Shown here: positions 34,549-43,105 of the stretch, piece after piece | How positions within the stretch are numbered: position 1 is the stretch's first letter | How the letters are laid out: each line of letters opens with the position of its first letter | Origin: Streptomyces antimicrobicus | GTDB lineage: Bacteria > Actinomycetota > Actinomycetes > Streptomycetales > Streptomycetaceae | Direction: 5' to 3' | Assembly (NCBI RefSeq): GCF_020532625.1 | Contig: NZ_JAJAUY010000012.1 | Span: forward strand, 1 to 64,000 | DNA: 64,000 bases | Notes under the pieces: generated by a model | Databases searched by the model: none | Told to the model about the DNA's origin: nothing | Seen by the model: the letters and a program-made list of their open reading frames with translations, nothing else | Program-made: the position numbers and the translations under genes

Positions 34549-35784
34549 TCAGCGCAGCGATTCCTTCGGCGGGCGCTCGCGCAAGGCGCCGTACGCGATG
34601 AAGTACGCGGGGACCCGGTTCAGCCAGCGCGAGTCGGTGACCAGTTCGGTCATCCGCTTCGCCCGCCGGGGGTGGCCGAACGCCGGGCGGCCGGCCAGCA
34701 GCGGCTCGATGACCTGGGCGTGCGCGAGGCGCTGCAGCCCCTGGGTGGCCACGGTCGTGGGCCAGCGGCGGTACTGCACGCGGCGTACGTCCTGCAGACC
34801 CACCGAGCCCTCGCGCAGCGGCCGTACGAGGTGCCGGGCGGCGGCCACGGCGTCCTGCACGGCGAGGTTGATGCCGATGCCGAAGACCGGTGACATGGCG
34901 TGGGCGGCGTCGCCGATGCACAGCAGTCCGGGGCGGTGCCAGCGGCGCAGCCGGTCCAGACGTACGTCGAGCAGCTTCACGTCGTCCCAGGTGGTGAGGG
35001 CGTCGACGCGGTCGGACAGCCACGGGGCGGCCTCGGTGAACTGCGCCATGAAACGGTCGAGGCCCTGGGCGCGGCGCTCGGCGTCGGTGCCCTTCGGGAT
35101 GAGCGCCGCGCACTGCCAGTAGTCGCCGCGGTCGATCAGGGCGGTGAAGAACCGCTCTCCCAGGCCGCCCACGAGCCCGCTGGGGTCGTCCTCCTCGCGC
35201 GGCAGCCGGAACCACCAGGCGTCCATGGGGCACGGGAAGCCTTCCAGCCCGAGCTCGGGCAGGTCCCTGGCGAGCGAGCCGCGGCCGTCGCAGGCCACGG
35301 TCAAGGTGGCCCGCAGCTCGCCGGTGACGCCGTCCGCGGTGCGGTAGCGCACGCCCGTGACGCGGCCGTTCTCCTTCAGGAAGGAGGTCGCCTCGGTGTC
35401 CATGCGCAGGTGGAACGACGGTTCGCGGGCGGCTTCGTCCGCGAGGAGGTCGAGCAGGTCCCACTGGGGCACCATCGCGATGTAGTTGTACTTCCCGCGC
35501 AGCGCCCCGATGTTGCCGATCGTGACGAGGGAACGGTCCTCGCCGAGCGGCAGTTGGACCGCGGTCACGTGCCGCTGCGGCAGCCGGGCGAAGCGTTCGG
35601 CCAGTCCGATGTCGTCCAGCAGCGACAGGGTCGAGGGGTGCACGGTGTCACCGCGGAAGTCGCGCAGGAAGTCGCCGTGCTTCTCCAGGACGGTCACCTC
35701 CACGCCGGCCCGGGCCAGCAACAGGGCCAGGACCATCCCGGCGGGCCCGCCCCCGACGACGCAGCAGGTCGTACGTTGTTCCAC
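34549..35784 (-). CDS. FAD-dependent monooxygenase (PHBH fold)
   Basis: A 411-residue flavoprotein. It has the dinucleotide motif GGGPAG (about residues 9-14), the DG fingerprint (TVACDGRGSLAR, about 160) and the GDAAHAMSPVFGIGINLAVQDAV motif (about 285-307), as in class A aromatic hydroxylases. It uses NAD(P)H and O2 to hydroxylate a substrate. The GTG at 35784 lies 8 bases after a GGGAG site; that site is part of a duplicated 10-bp unit. It lies 117 bp downstream of the streptothricin exporter genes on the same strand; a role in the pathway is not evident. Confidence 0.88.
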   Translation of the reverse strand: MEQRTTCCVVGGGPAGMVLALLLARAGVEVTVLEKHGDFLRDFRGDTVHPSTLSLLDDIGLAERFARLPQRHVTAVQLPLGEDRSLVTIGNIGALRGKYNYIAMVPQWDLLDLLADEAAREPSFHLRMDTEATSFLKENGRVTGVRYRTADGVTGELRATLTVACDGRGSLARDLPELGLEGFPCPMDAWWFRLPREEDDPSGLVGGLGERFFTALIDRGDYWQCAALIPKGTDAERRAQGLDRFMAQFTEAAPWLSDRVDALTTWDDVKLLDVRLDRLRRWHRPGLLCIGDAAHAMSPVFGIGINLAVQDAVAAARHLVRPLREGSVGLQDVRRVQYRRWPTTVATQGLQRLAHAQVIEPLLAGRPAFGHPRRAKRMTELVTDSRWLNRVPAYFIAYGALRERPPKESLR

Positions 35785-35790
35785 GCCAAC

Positions 35791-35810
35791 CACTCCCTTC
35801 CACTCCCTTC
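35791..35810. repeat. Duplicated Shine-Dalgarno unit before the FAD monooxygenase
   Basis: CACTCCCTTC occurs twice head to tail; on the minus strand this is GAAGGGAGTG twice. Both copies offer a GGGAG and an overlapping GTG, so two ribosome entry sites precede the start at 35784. Confidence 0.8.
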
Positions 35811-35901
35811 CACCGCTTCCGCGGGCACCGGGTGAGCCCACAGGGTGTATATCGCAGCCATGGCCCGGCGGGGTGGCAACGGCGGCGACGCGCCCCGGTC
35901 G

Positions 35902-37794
35902 TCATACGTTCGACGACGCCCGCCCCTGCGGCCCGCCGCAGCCTTCGCTCGTGCGGGCCGCGTCCCAGGAGTGCCACAGGGCCGCGTAGGCACCGTCGGC
36001 CGCGAGGAGTTCGTCGTGGCTGCCCAGTTCGACGATCCGGCCGGCGTCCATGACGGCGATCCGGTCGGCGTCGCGTACGGAGTCCAGGCGGTGCACGATC
36101 GAGACGACCGTGCGGCCCTCGATCAGGGCCGCCAGCGAGCGTTCGACGCGGCGCGAGGCGGTGGAGTCCAGCAGGGCCGTGGCCTCGTCCAGGACCAGCG
36201 CGTGCGGGTCGGACAACAGCAGCCGGGCCAAGGCCAGTTGCTGGGCGTGGGAGGGGGACACGGGGGCCGCGCCCGGGCCGATCTCGGTGTCCAGGCCGTC
36301 GGGCAGGGACCGCGCCCAGTCGGCGAGGAGCACGGTCTCCAGCGCCTGCCACAGGCGGGCGTCGGCCGTGGTGCCTTCGGCGGCGTCGGCGTGGTGGCCC
36401 TCGGTGGCCAGGGTCAGGTTGTCCCGTACGGTGCCGGCGAACACGTGCTGTTCCTGCGTGACGAGGACGATCTCGCGCCGCAGCTGCCCGACCGGCAGCG
36501 TGGTGACGTCGGCGCCGCCGATCCGGACGGTCCCGCGGGTGGCGTGGTGCACGCCGGCGAGCAGCTTGCCGAGGGTGGACTTGCCCGCGCCGGAGGCGCC
36601 GACGACCACCAGGCGTTCGCCCGGGGCGATGTCGAGGTCGATGCCGCTGAGCACCTCGCGGTCGGGTCCGTAGCCGAAGCCGACCCCTTCCAGGCGGAGG
36701 GCGTGGCCGTCGAGCGGCGCGGGGGGCCGCGGCTCCTCACGCGGCAGCCGTTCGACACCGAGGATCCGGCGCAGGGCGGCGTTGCCGATCTGGAGTTCGT
36801 CGGTCCAGGTCAGCAGGTCGTTGAGGGGCTCGCCCAGGGCCTGGACGTAGAGGACCACGGCGGTCAGCTCGGCCAGCCCCACCTGGCCCCGCTGGTAGGC
36901 GAGTCCGCCGATGAGCAGGGTGAGCGCCATCGGGACCATGGTCGCGAGGTCCAGGCTGGGGAACCAGATGGTCTGCAGCCAGGTGGTGCGCTGCCGGGTC
37001 CGGACGACCTGGTCGACGGCGGCTCCGTGCCGCCGGACCTGGCGGGGGCCTAGGCCGAGGGCCTCGACGGTGGCGGCGCCGCGGGTGGTCTCGTGGGTGA
37101 CGGCCAGGACATCGGCCTCCTGCGCGAGCAGGCGCTCGTACGCCCGGGTGGCGCGCGGCCGGTACCACCACGTGGACAGGACGGCGAACGGTACGCCGGC
37201 CAGCAGGCCGAGGGCGAGCAGCGGCGAGGCGAGCAGGATCGCGGCGAAGGTGAACACCAGGGTTACGGCGGCCAGCGCGATCCGGGGGACGGCCTGCCGG
37301 ATGCTCTCGTTGAGCCGGTCGGCGTCGGTGGTGGCGCGGCTGAGCAGGTCGCCGGTACCGACGGCCTCCACCTCGGACAGGGGCAGGCCGAGGACCCGGC
37401 GGACGAAGTCCTCGCGGGTGCGGGCGAGGACGCGCTCGCCGAGCAGGGTGGCCTGGGTGCGGGCGGCACGGGCGAACAGGGCGTGGGCGACCAGGACGGC
37501 CACGAAGGTCAGGGCGAGCAGGTCGACCCGTCCGGTGGTGGTCCCGTTCTTGATCGATTCGACCAGGTGGCCGAGCAGCCGGGGGCCGACCAGTCCCGCC
37601 ACCAGGGCGGCGGCGAACAGGCCGAAGGTGAGCGTCAGCCGACCGGCCTCGGCCCGGACGAAGGCGCCGGTCCAGGCGCGGACCTCCGCGCGGTCGGCCA
37701 GGGGCAGGCGACCGGCGGCGGGCGGGCCGGCGGGAGCGGAGGCCGGGGCGGTGTCCGCGCCCGCCACCGGAGCCTGGGTGGGGGTGGTGGTCAT
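35902..37794 (-). CDS. ABC exporter half-transporter, catalytic-site subunit (streptothricin export)
   Basis: A 630-residue half-transporter: six membrane segments (about 50-340) and an NBD (about 370-610). Walker A GASGAGKST (about 400), Walker B ALVLDEATALLD with catalytic Glu (about 533), and the H-loop His in SIVHRLDS (about 566) are intact. The signature, normally LSGGQ, is VSPSHAQQ (about 514), so it is degenerate. This is complementary to the partner encoded upstream, giving one functional composite ATP site. ATGA overlap couples it to that partner. The position in the biosynthetic operon suggests export of the antibiotic. Confidence 0.9.
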   Translation of the reverse strand: MTTTPTQAPVAGADTAPASAPAGPPAAGRLPLADRAEVRAWTGAFVRAEAGRLTLTFGLFAAALVAGLVGPRLLGHLVESIKNGTTTGRVDLLALTFVAVLVAHALFARAARTQATLLGERVLARTREDFVRRVLGLPLSEVEAVGTGDLLSRATTDADRLNESIRQAVPRIALAAVTLVFTFAAILLASPLLALGLLAGVPFAVLSTWWYRPRATRAYERLLAQEADVLAVTHETTRGAATVEALGLGPRQVRRHGAAVDQVVRTRQRTTWLQTIWFPSLDLATMVPMALTLLIGGLAYQRGQVGLAELTAVVLYVQALGEPLNDLLTWTDELQIGNAALRRILGVERLPREEPRPPAPLDGHALRLEGVGFGYGPDREVLSGIDLDIAPGERLVVVGASGAGKSTLGKLLAGVHHATRGTVRIGGADVTTLPVGQLRREIVLVTQEQHVFAGTVRDNLTLATEGHHADAAEGTTADARLWQALETVLLADWARSLPDGLDTEIGPGAAPVSPSHAQQLALARLLLSDPHALVLDEATALLDSTASRRVERSLAALIEGRTVVSIVHRLDSVRDADRIAVMDAGRIVELGSHDELLAADGAYAALWHSWDAARTSEGCGGPQGRASSNV

Positions 37795-39629
37795 GAGGAC
37801 ACTCCTGCGGAACGGTCGGGGCGGCCGGTGCGGTCCGCGCGGTCCGTGCGGTCCGCGCGGTCGGTGCGGGACGTGCCGTCCGTCGGTTCCGCCTGGTCCC
37901 TGCGGTCCGCGCCGGCCATGCGGTCCACGCCGGCCGTTGGTTGCGTCCGGTCCGCGCCGCCGGGGAGGGCGGCCGCGTCGAGGTGGAGCGTGCGGTCGGC
38001 GGCGCCGCGCCACAGCGGGCTGTCGGTGAGGACCACGGTGGTCCGGCCCGCGCGCAGCGCGGCGACCCGGTCGACGATGCGGGCCTCGGTGTGGGCGTCG
38101 ACGGAGGCGGTGGGGTCCTCCAGGACCAGCACGTCGGGCGCCGCGAGCAGGGCGCGGGCGAGGACCAGCCGCTGCCGCTGGCCGCCGGACAGCGCCCGGC
38201 CGCCCTCGTCCAGCCAGGCGTCCGCGCCACCGGGCAGCGACGCCACGACGTCGGTGGCGTCGGCCGCGAACAGGGCCCGGGCCAGGGCCTCCCGGGACCG
38301 GGCGGACCCGGCGGTCAGTTCCTCGCGGACGGTGCCGCTGAAAAGGGTGTCGGCGGGTCCGGAACGCAGCACCCGGGCCGACAGCTCCTCGGGGGCCGCC
38401 CGGTCGAGGGGTACGCCGCCCAGCCGGACGGCGGAGGGTCCGGTGCCGGCTCCGGCGTCGGCACCAGGGCGGGTGAGCCGGTCGGCGAGGTCGCCGATCC
38501 GGTCGGCGGGTGCGGTGACCACGGTGAGGCGGCCGGCCTCGGCGGTGATGCCGGTCTCGGCGTCGGTCAGGGCGAGGGCGCCGGCCGGGAGGGGTTCGGG
38601 GTGGGCGGGGCGCACGGTGTCGGGGGCCAGCCGCAGCAGGGTGCAGACCCGGCCGGCGGCGACCTTGGCGAGGCTGAGGGTCTCGGCGGCCTCGGTGGCG
38701 GTGCTCACAGGCAGGGTGAGGAAGGCGGAGGCGCCGTAGAACGCGACGAGTTCACCGGCGGTGATGGTGCCGTTCAGCGCGAGGCGGGCGCCGAGCCAGA
38801 CGATGCCGACGGTGACGAGGCCCGGCAGGAAGACCCCGGCCGCCTGGAGCCAGGCCTCCATCCGCCCGGCCGACTCGCCGGCCCGGCGGACCTGCTGGCT
38901 GGTGCGTCGGAATCGTTCGGCGAAGGCGGCCTCGCCGCCGATGCCGCGCAGGATGCGCAGCCCGGCCACGATGTCACCGGCCTGGGAGGTGGCGACGCCC
39001 ATCAACTCGCGCTGGGCCTCGTCGCGTTCCTGGAGGGGCCGCAGCAGCGGGCCGATGCTGAGGACGGCGGCCGGGACGCCGACGAGCACGGCGAGTCCGA
39101 GGACGGGTGAGGTGACGGTGAGGGCGACGGCCACCAGTACGGCGGCGACGACCGCCCCGACGGTACGGCCGATCACCTCGAAGGCGTTGCCGATGCTCTC
39201 CACGTCGGCCGCGGCGGAGGCGGCCACGTCACCGGACCGGGCCTTGCCGCGCAGCGCGGCACCGAGCCGCACCACCTGGCGCATCAGCACCCGGTGCGTG
39301 GTGGACAGGGCATGGGCCTCGGCGCCGACGGCGGCCTGGATCAGGCCGGCGCCGGCGAGGGCCTGGAGGGCGCCGAGCCCGAGGGCGAGCAGCGACCACA
39401 GGTAGAGGCCGCCCTGCCCGCCGCCCTGCCCGGCCGCGTCGACGGCCCGGCCGATGACCAGGGGGATCAGCGCGAGCGGGATCATCCAGAGCACGCCGAG
39501 GGCGGCGGCCAGCACCAGGGGCCAGGGGCGGATCCGCGCCAGCCACCACAGGTAGGCCCAGGGCCCGCGGGCGTCCGCCTCGGGGACGGCGGCGGGGGCG
39601 ACGGAGGGGTCGAAGAGCCGGTTGGTCAC
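37791..39629 (-). CDS. ABC exporter half-transporter, degenerate-site subunit (streptothricin export)
   Basis: A 612-residue half-transporter: six membrane segments (about 35-320) and an NBD that lacks a Walker A (TAPADRIGDL where GxxGxGKST is expected, about 376). Its Walker B reads VLVLEDPTASVD without the catalytic Glu (about 504), and SPLW replaces the H-loop His. The signature LSGGQRQRLVLARALL (about 482) is perfect. It therefore supplies only the signature to the composite site. A C-terminal Asp/Arg/Thr repeat tail (about 575-612) is low-complexity. The GTG overlaps the A-domain stop (GTGA). Confidence 0.9.
   Translation of the reverse strand: MTNRLFDPSVAPAAVPEADARGPWAYLWWLARIRPWPLVLAAALGVLWMIPLALIPLVIGRAVDAAGQGGGQGGLYLWSLLALGLGALQALAGAGLIQAAVGAEAHALSTTHRVLMRQVVRLGAALRGKARSGDVAASAAADVESIGNAFEVIGRTVGAVVAAVLVAVALTVTSPVLGLAVLVGVPAAVLSIGPLLRPLQERDEAQRELMGVATSQAGDIVAGLRILRGIGGEAAFAERFRRTSQQVRRAGESAGRMEAWLQAAGVFLPGLVTVGIVWLGARLALNGTITAGELVAFYGASAFLTLPVSTATEAAETLSLAKVAAGRVCTLLRLAPDTVRPAHPEPLPAGALALTDAETGITAEAGRLTVVTAPADRIGDLADRLTRPGADAGAGTGPSAVRLGGVPLDRAAPEELSARVLRSGPADTLFSGTVREELTAGSARSREALARALFAADATDVVASLPGGADAWLDEGGRALSGGQRQRLVLARALLAAPDVLVLEDPTASVDAHTEARIVDRVAALRAGRTTVVLTDSPLWRGAADRTLHLDAAALPGGADRTQPTAGVDRMAGADRRDQAEPTDGTSRTDRADRTDRADRTGRPDRSAGVSS
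37805..37875. repeat. Tandem CGGTCCGCG-type repeat in the exporter C-terminus
   Basis: Degenerate 9- to 18-bp units of CGGTCCGCG/CGGTCCGTG encode the repeated DRTDRAD tail of the upstream half-transporter on the minus strand. Confidence 0.8.
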
Positions 39630-41272
39630 AGGTACCGGTCCAGGGTGGCGGCGCGGTCCACCTTGCCGGTGCGGGTGTGCACCAGCTCGGGTACGGCGAC
39701 GATCCGGTCGGGGACGAGGGGGCCGGGGACGGTCGCGCGCAGCCGCTCGCGCAGCGCCGCGGCGGCCTCGTGCGCCCCGGCCGCTCCGTGCGCCCCGGCC
39801 GCTCCGTGCGCCGCGGTGACCGGGGGCGCCCCGGCCGCTTCCTGCGCCGCGGCGACCACCGGCGTCCCGGTCGCCTCGTGCGCGCCGGCCGCTTCCGGCC
39901 CGTCCGGTGCGAGGACCACGAAGGCGACCAGGGCAGTGTGTTCGCCCTTCGTGTGCCCGGCCGCTGCGACGGCCGTCACCCCGGGGAGCTGGCCGAGGGC
40001 CCCCTCGACGTCGAGGAGGTCCACGCGGTGGCCGCGGATCTTGACCTGGTGGTCGATCCGGCCGTGGAAGTACAGCGTCCCGTCGGCGGCCTCGGTGACG
40101 AGGTCTCCGGTGCTGTACCACCGGTCGGCGCCGCCGTCCGGACCGGCGCCGAACCGGGCGGCGGTCAGCTCCGGCGCGTCGACGTACCCGAGGGCCAACT
40201 GCGGCCCTGAGACGAGCAGTTCACCGGGACCGGGCGGGGCGTCCAGGCCTTCCGGGCCGTCCGGCTGCCTGGCCCCGGCCGCCACGCGCTGCCGTACGGA
40301 GGGCAGCGGGCGGCCGATCGGCACCCCGTCCGGGAAGGCCTCGGGCGCGCCCGGCCCGGCGAGGACCGCGCTGTGGGTGACGAGCGCGGTCTCGGTGGAC
40401 CCGTAGGTGTTGAGCAGGACCACGTCGTCGGCGCCGAGCCGGCGCCAGCGCTCCAGCATGTCCGGGCGGACCGCCTCGCCGCCGACGACGACGGTCCCGA
40501 CGGAGCGCGGCAGGGACCGGCCGGTGTCCAGCAGGTGTCCGGTCCACAGGTGCCAGTAGTCGACGGGGAGGTTGACGAGGGTGACCTCGTGGTCGGTCAG
40601 GACCCGGTCGAGTTCGGCCTCGCTGTCCTCGTCGATGACGACGAGGCCGCCGGCGAGCAGGACCGGCAGGATCTCCTCCAGGCTGGTGTCGCCGTCGATC
40701 CGGTGGAAGTTGAGGGCGACGGTGCCCGGTCCGACTCCGTACTCCCGCCGCAGGTGCGGCAGGACGGCGTGCAGCGCGCCGTGCGGGACCGCGGCCGCCT
40801 TGGGTGCTCCGGTGGAGCCGGAGGTGAACAGCACGTAGGCCGGGTCCGCGGCGCGCACGGGTTCGCCGGACTCCCGCAACGGGCCTTGGGCGAGGCGCCA
40901 GTTGGGCCGTAGCACGCGGTCGACGGCGGGCAGGTCGCCGGTCCCGGCGGTGGCGACCAGTTCGCGGCAGCCGAGCCGGCGCAGGGCCGCGGCGGCGTGC
41001 CCGGTCGGCCCGTCGGTGACGGGGACGAAGCTGCGGCCGGCGGCGAGGATGCCGAGGACGGCCGCGATGTCGCGGACGCCGTGGTGGGCGTGGACGGCCA
41101 CCGGCGGCTGCCGGTCGGCGGGCGCGCGGGTGGCGACCAGGTCGGCCACCGCCCCTGCCCAGCCGGCGAGTTGGCCGTAGCCGACGGTCACTCCGTTGTC
41201 GACGACCGCGGGCCGGTCCGGGTCCGTGCGGGCGAGGGCGAAGAAGGGGTCGAGCAGGCTGGGCAGGGTCAT
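39626..41272 (-). CDS. Stand-alone NRPS adenylation protein (ORF19-like, beta-lysine)
   Basis: A 548-residue stand-alone adenylation domain. It has A3 LFTSGSTGAPK (about 148-158), A5 NTYGSTETA (about 290), A7/A8 STGDL and GRIDHQVKIRGHRVDL, and the A10 lysine in TRTGKVDRA (about 536). No carrier domain follows. In the described streptothricin system, two free A proteins activate L-beta-lysine and one (ORF19) also forms the amide bonds that lengthen the chain on the T domain of ORF18. Adjacency to the T-C gene makes this the likely ORF19 equivalent. An Ala-Gly-His repeat insertion (about 470-505) precedes the end of the C-terminal subdomain. It is a paralogue of the protein at 59564. Confidence 0.88.
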   Translation of the reverse strand: MTLPSLLDPFFALARTDPDRPAVVDNGVTVGYGQLAGWAGAVADLVATRAPADRQPPVAVHAHHGVRDIAAVLGILAAGRSFVPVTDGPTGHAAAALRRLGCRELVATAGTGDLPAVDRVLRPNWRLAQGPLRESGEPVRAADPAYVLFTSGSTGAPKAAAVPHGALHAVLPHLRREYGVGPGTVALNFHRIDGDTSLEEILPVLLAGGLVVIDEDSEAELDRVLTDHEVTLVNLPVDYWHLWTGHLLDTGRSLPRSVGTVVVGGEAVRPDMLERWRRLGADDVVLLNTYGSTETALVTHSAVLAGPGAPEAFPDGVPIGRPLPSVRQRVAAGARQPDGPEGLDAPPGPGELLVSGPQLALGYVDAPELTAARFGAGPDGGADRWYSTGDLVTEAADGTLYFHGRIDHQVKIRGHRVDLLDVEGALGQLPGVTAVAAAGHTKGEHTALVAFVVLAPDGPEAAGAHEATGTPVVAAAQEAAGAPPVTAAHGAAGAHGAAGAHEAAAALRERLRATVPGPLVPDRIVAVPELVHTRTGKVDRAATLDRYL

Positions 41273-41302
41273 GGCAGGAGTTCCGGTCCGTCCGTGGGGC
41301 GT

Positions 41303-43105
41303 TCAGCGGGTGGGTGCCTCGAGGGCGGGGGCGGGCGTGGACGTGGGCGTGGGCGCGGCTGCGGGGAGCGCGGTGACGAGGGCGGTCAGGGCGGCGCGGT
41401 GGCGGGCGGCGAGTGCGCGGACCGTCTCCGGCTCGTACAGGGCGGTGGAGTACCACCACTCGACGCGCAGCGTGCTGTCGTCGGTGGTGGCGATCACCTC
41501 GACCGCGTGCGGGCGGGTCCAGTGCGGCGCGGTGATGTCGCCGACCGGCTCGGGGGCGATGTCCGTCAGGACGCTGCCCAGCGGGAGGGAGTCGGCGTCG
41601 TCGCCCTCGTAGTCGAAGGAGACGTCGCTGGGCGGCGCGGCCCGCAGCGCGGCGGCGATCCTGGGCCGGCCGTGCCGGGCGAGCGCGCCGTGGCCCACGC
41701 CGCCGCCGGGGAGGGCGGCGAGGTGGCCCACGGTCCGGGCGAGGCGTTCGGCGGGGGTGCCGGGGGCGAGGTCCAGGCGGACCGGCACGGTGGTGGTGAA
41801 CCACCCCGTGGTGCGGGCCAGGTGCACGTCGCCGACGCTCTCCTCGCGGCCGTGGCGCAGGACGTCCACGCGGACGGCGGGTGCGCCCAGCCGCTCGCCC
41901 AGCGCCTCGCCGAGGGCGTGCAGGACGAGGTCGCCGGGGTGGGCCCGGTGGGCGCGGGCGGCGGTGTGCAGGCGGGCGGTGAACTGGGCGGGGAACTCCA
42001 CGAGGTGGGTGGCGGCGGTCGCGGCGGTGTTCACGGCGCGCGGATCGGCCACGGGGTGGTCCGGCGGCAGGGTGGCGGGGGTGCGGGCCACCTCGGTCCA
42101 CCACGCGGCCTCGGCCTCCGCCTCGGGGGTCCGGGCGTGGGCGGCGAGGGCCTCGGCCCACTCGGGGTAGGTGGTGCCCTCGGTCGGCCGGACGTCGTCC
42201 CGGCCCGCCTCCAGCGCGGTGTAGACCTCCTCCAGGTCGGCCAGGAGCACCGACCAGGAGAGCATGTCGATCGCGAGCTGGTGGACGACGACGAGCAGCC
42301 GGCCCGGCCGGGCGGGGCCCGCGTCGAAGCGGACGAAGCGGGCGACCCGCCCGGCCTGCGGGTCCAGGGAGCGCTGTTCGAGCTCGCAGCGCAGGGCGAC
42401 GGCGGCCGACAGGTCGGCGTCGGAGAGTTCGGAGATCTCGACGGTGTCGAGCACCGCGCCGAGGGCCTCGGCGGGCGGGCCGTCGGCGGCCAGGGCCGCC
42501 GTCCGCTGCCGGGGCCGCCGGGCGGGGCGTTCCTCCACGGCCAGCCGGAGCGAGGCGTGAGCGGCGACCAGCCGGCGGACGGTCTCGGCGAACAGTTCGC
42601 CGTCGAGGCCCGGCCGGGTGACGAACAGCAGCGCCTGGTTCCACCGGCCGCGTTCGCCCGTCTGCTCCTCCCAGGCCTGTTCCTGGGAGGGCGTGAGCAC
42701 GACCGGGCCGTGGGCGGTGCCGGGCGGGGCGGCCTCGGCACCGCCCCGGCGGGCGGCCCGCTCGGCGACGAGCGCGGCGAGCCGGGCCGTGGTCAGCTCG
42801 GGCGTGAACAGCTCGCGCAGCTGGACGCGTACGCCGTAGGCGGTCTCGACGCGGCGGGCGGTGCGGATCAGGTCGATGGAGTCCACGCCCAGGTCGCGCA
42901 GGGGACCGGTGAGGTCCGCGTCGGGGACGAGCACCGCCTCGGCGAGCCAGTCCGTCAGGCGGGCGTGGATCTCGTCGGCAGTGGGAGCGGCGGCGGGAGC
43001 GGGGGCGGCGGGGGCCGCTGCGGTGGGGGCGGGAGTGGCCGGGTCGGGAGCGGCGGGGGCGGCCGGATCGGCCGCGGCGGCCGCCGCGCGTGCGGGGGCG
43101 GTCAC
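41303..43105 (-). CDS. T-C didomain NRPS (ORF18-like)
   Basis: A 600-residue protein. An Ala/Pro-rich leader (1-45) is followed by a carrier domain with phosphopantetheine Ser in LGVDSIDLIR (about 75), then a condensation-superfamily domain (about 135-575). In the described pathway ORF18 holds beta-lysine oligomers on T, and C transfers them to the amino sugar of streptothrisamine. The catalytic motif reads HQLAID (about 275) rather than HHxxxDG. Neighbouring motifs (SWSVLLADLE, HGREE, RTTGWFTTTVPVRL) resemble epimerisation-type domains. The GTG overlaps the carbamoyltransferase stop (GTGA). Confidence 0.88.
   Translation of the reverse strand: MTAPARAAAAAADPAAPAAPDPATPAPTAAAPAAPAPAAAPTADEIHARLTDWLAEAVLVPDADLTGPLRDLGVDSIDLIRTARRVETAYGVRVQLRELFTPELTTARLAALVAERAARRGGAEAAPPGTAHGPVVLTPSQEQAWEEQTGERGRWNQALLFVTRPGLDGELFAETVRRLVAAHASLRLAVEERPARRPRQRTAALAADGPPAEALGAVLDTVEISELSDADLSAAVALRCELEQRSLDPQAGRVARFVRFDAGPARPGRLLVVVHQLAIDMLSWSVLLADLEEVYTALEAGRDDVRPTEGTTYPEWAEALAAHARTPEAEAEAAWWTEVARTPATLPPDHPVADPRAVNTAATAATHLVEFPAQFTARLHTAARAHRAHPGDLVLHALGEALGERLGAPAVRVDVLRHGREESVGDVHLARTTGWFTTTVPVRLDLAPGTPAERLARTVGHLAALPGGGVGHGALARHGRPRIAAALRAAPPSDVSFDYEGDDADSLPLGSVLTDIAPEPVGDITAPHWTRPHAVEVIATTDDSTLRVEWWYSTALYEPETVRALAARHRAALTALVTALPAAAPTPTSTPAPALEAPTR

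Noticed and set aside
35485..35491. GTTGTAC match within the FAD monooxygenase gene
   Set aside because: A single internal copy far from any cluster promoter; probably chance.
37805..37875. CRISPR-like repeat array
   Set aside because: Units are contiguous, degenerate and lie within coding sequence with no spacers; a low-complexity tandem repeat.
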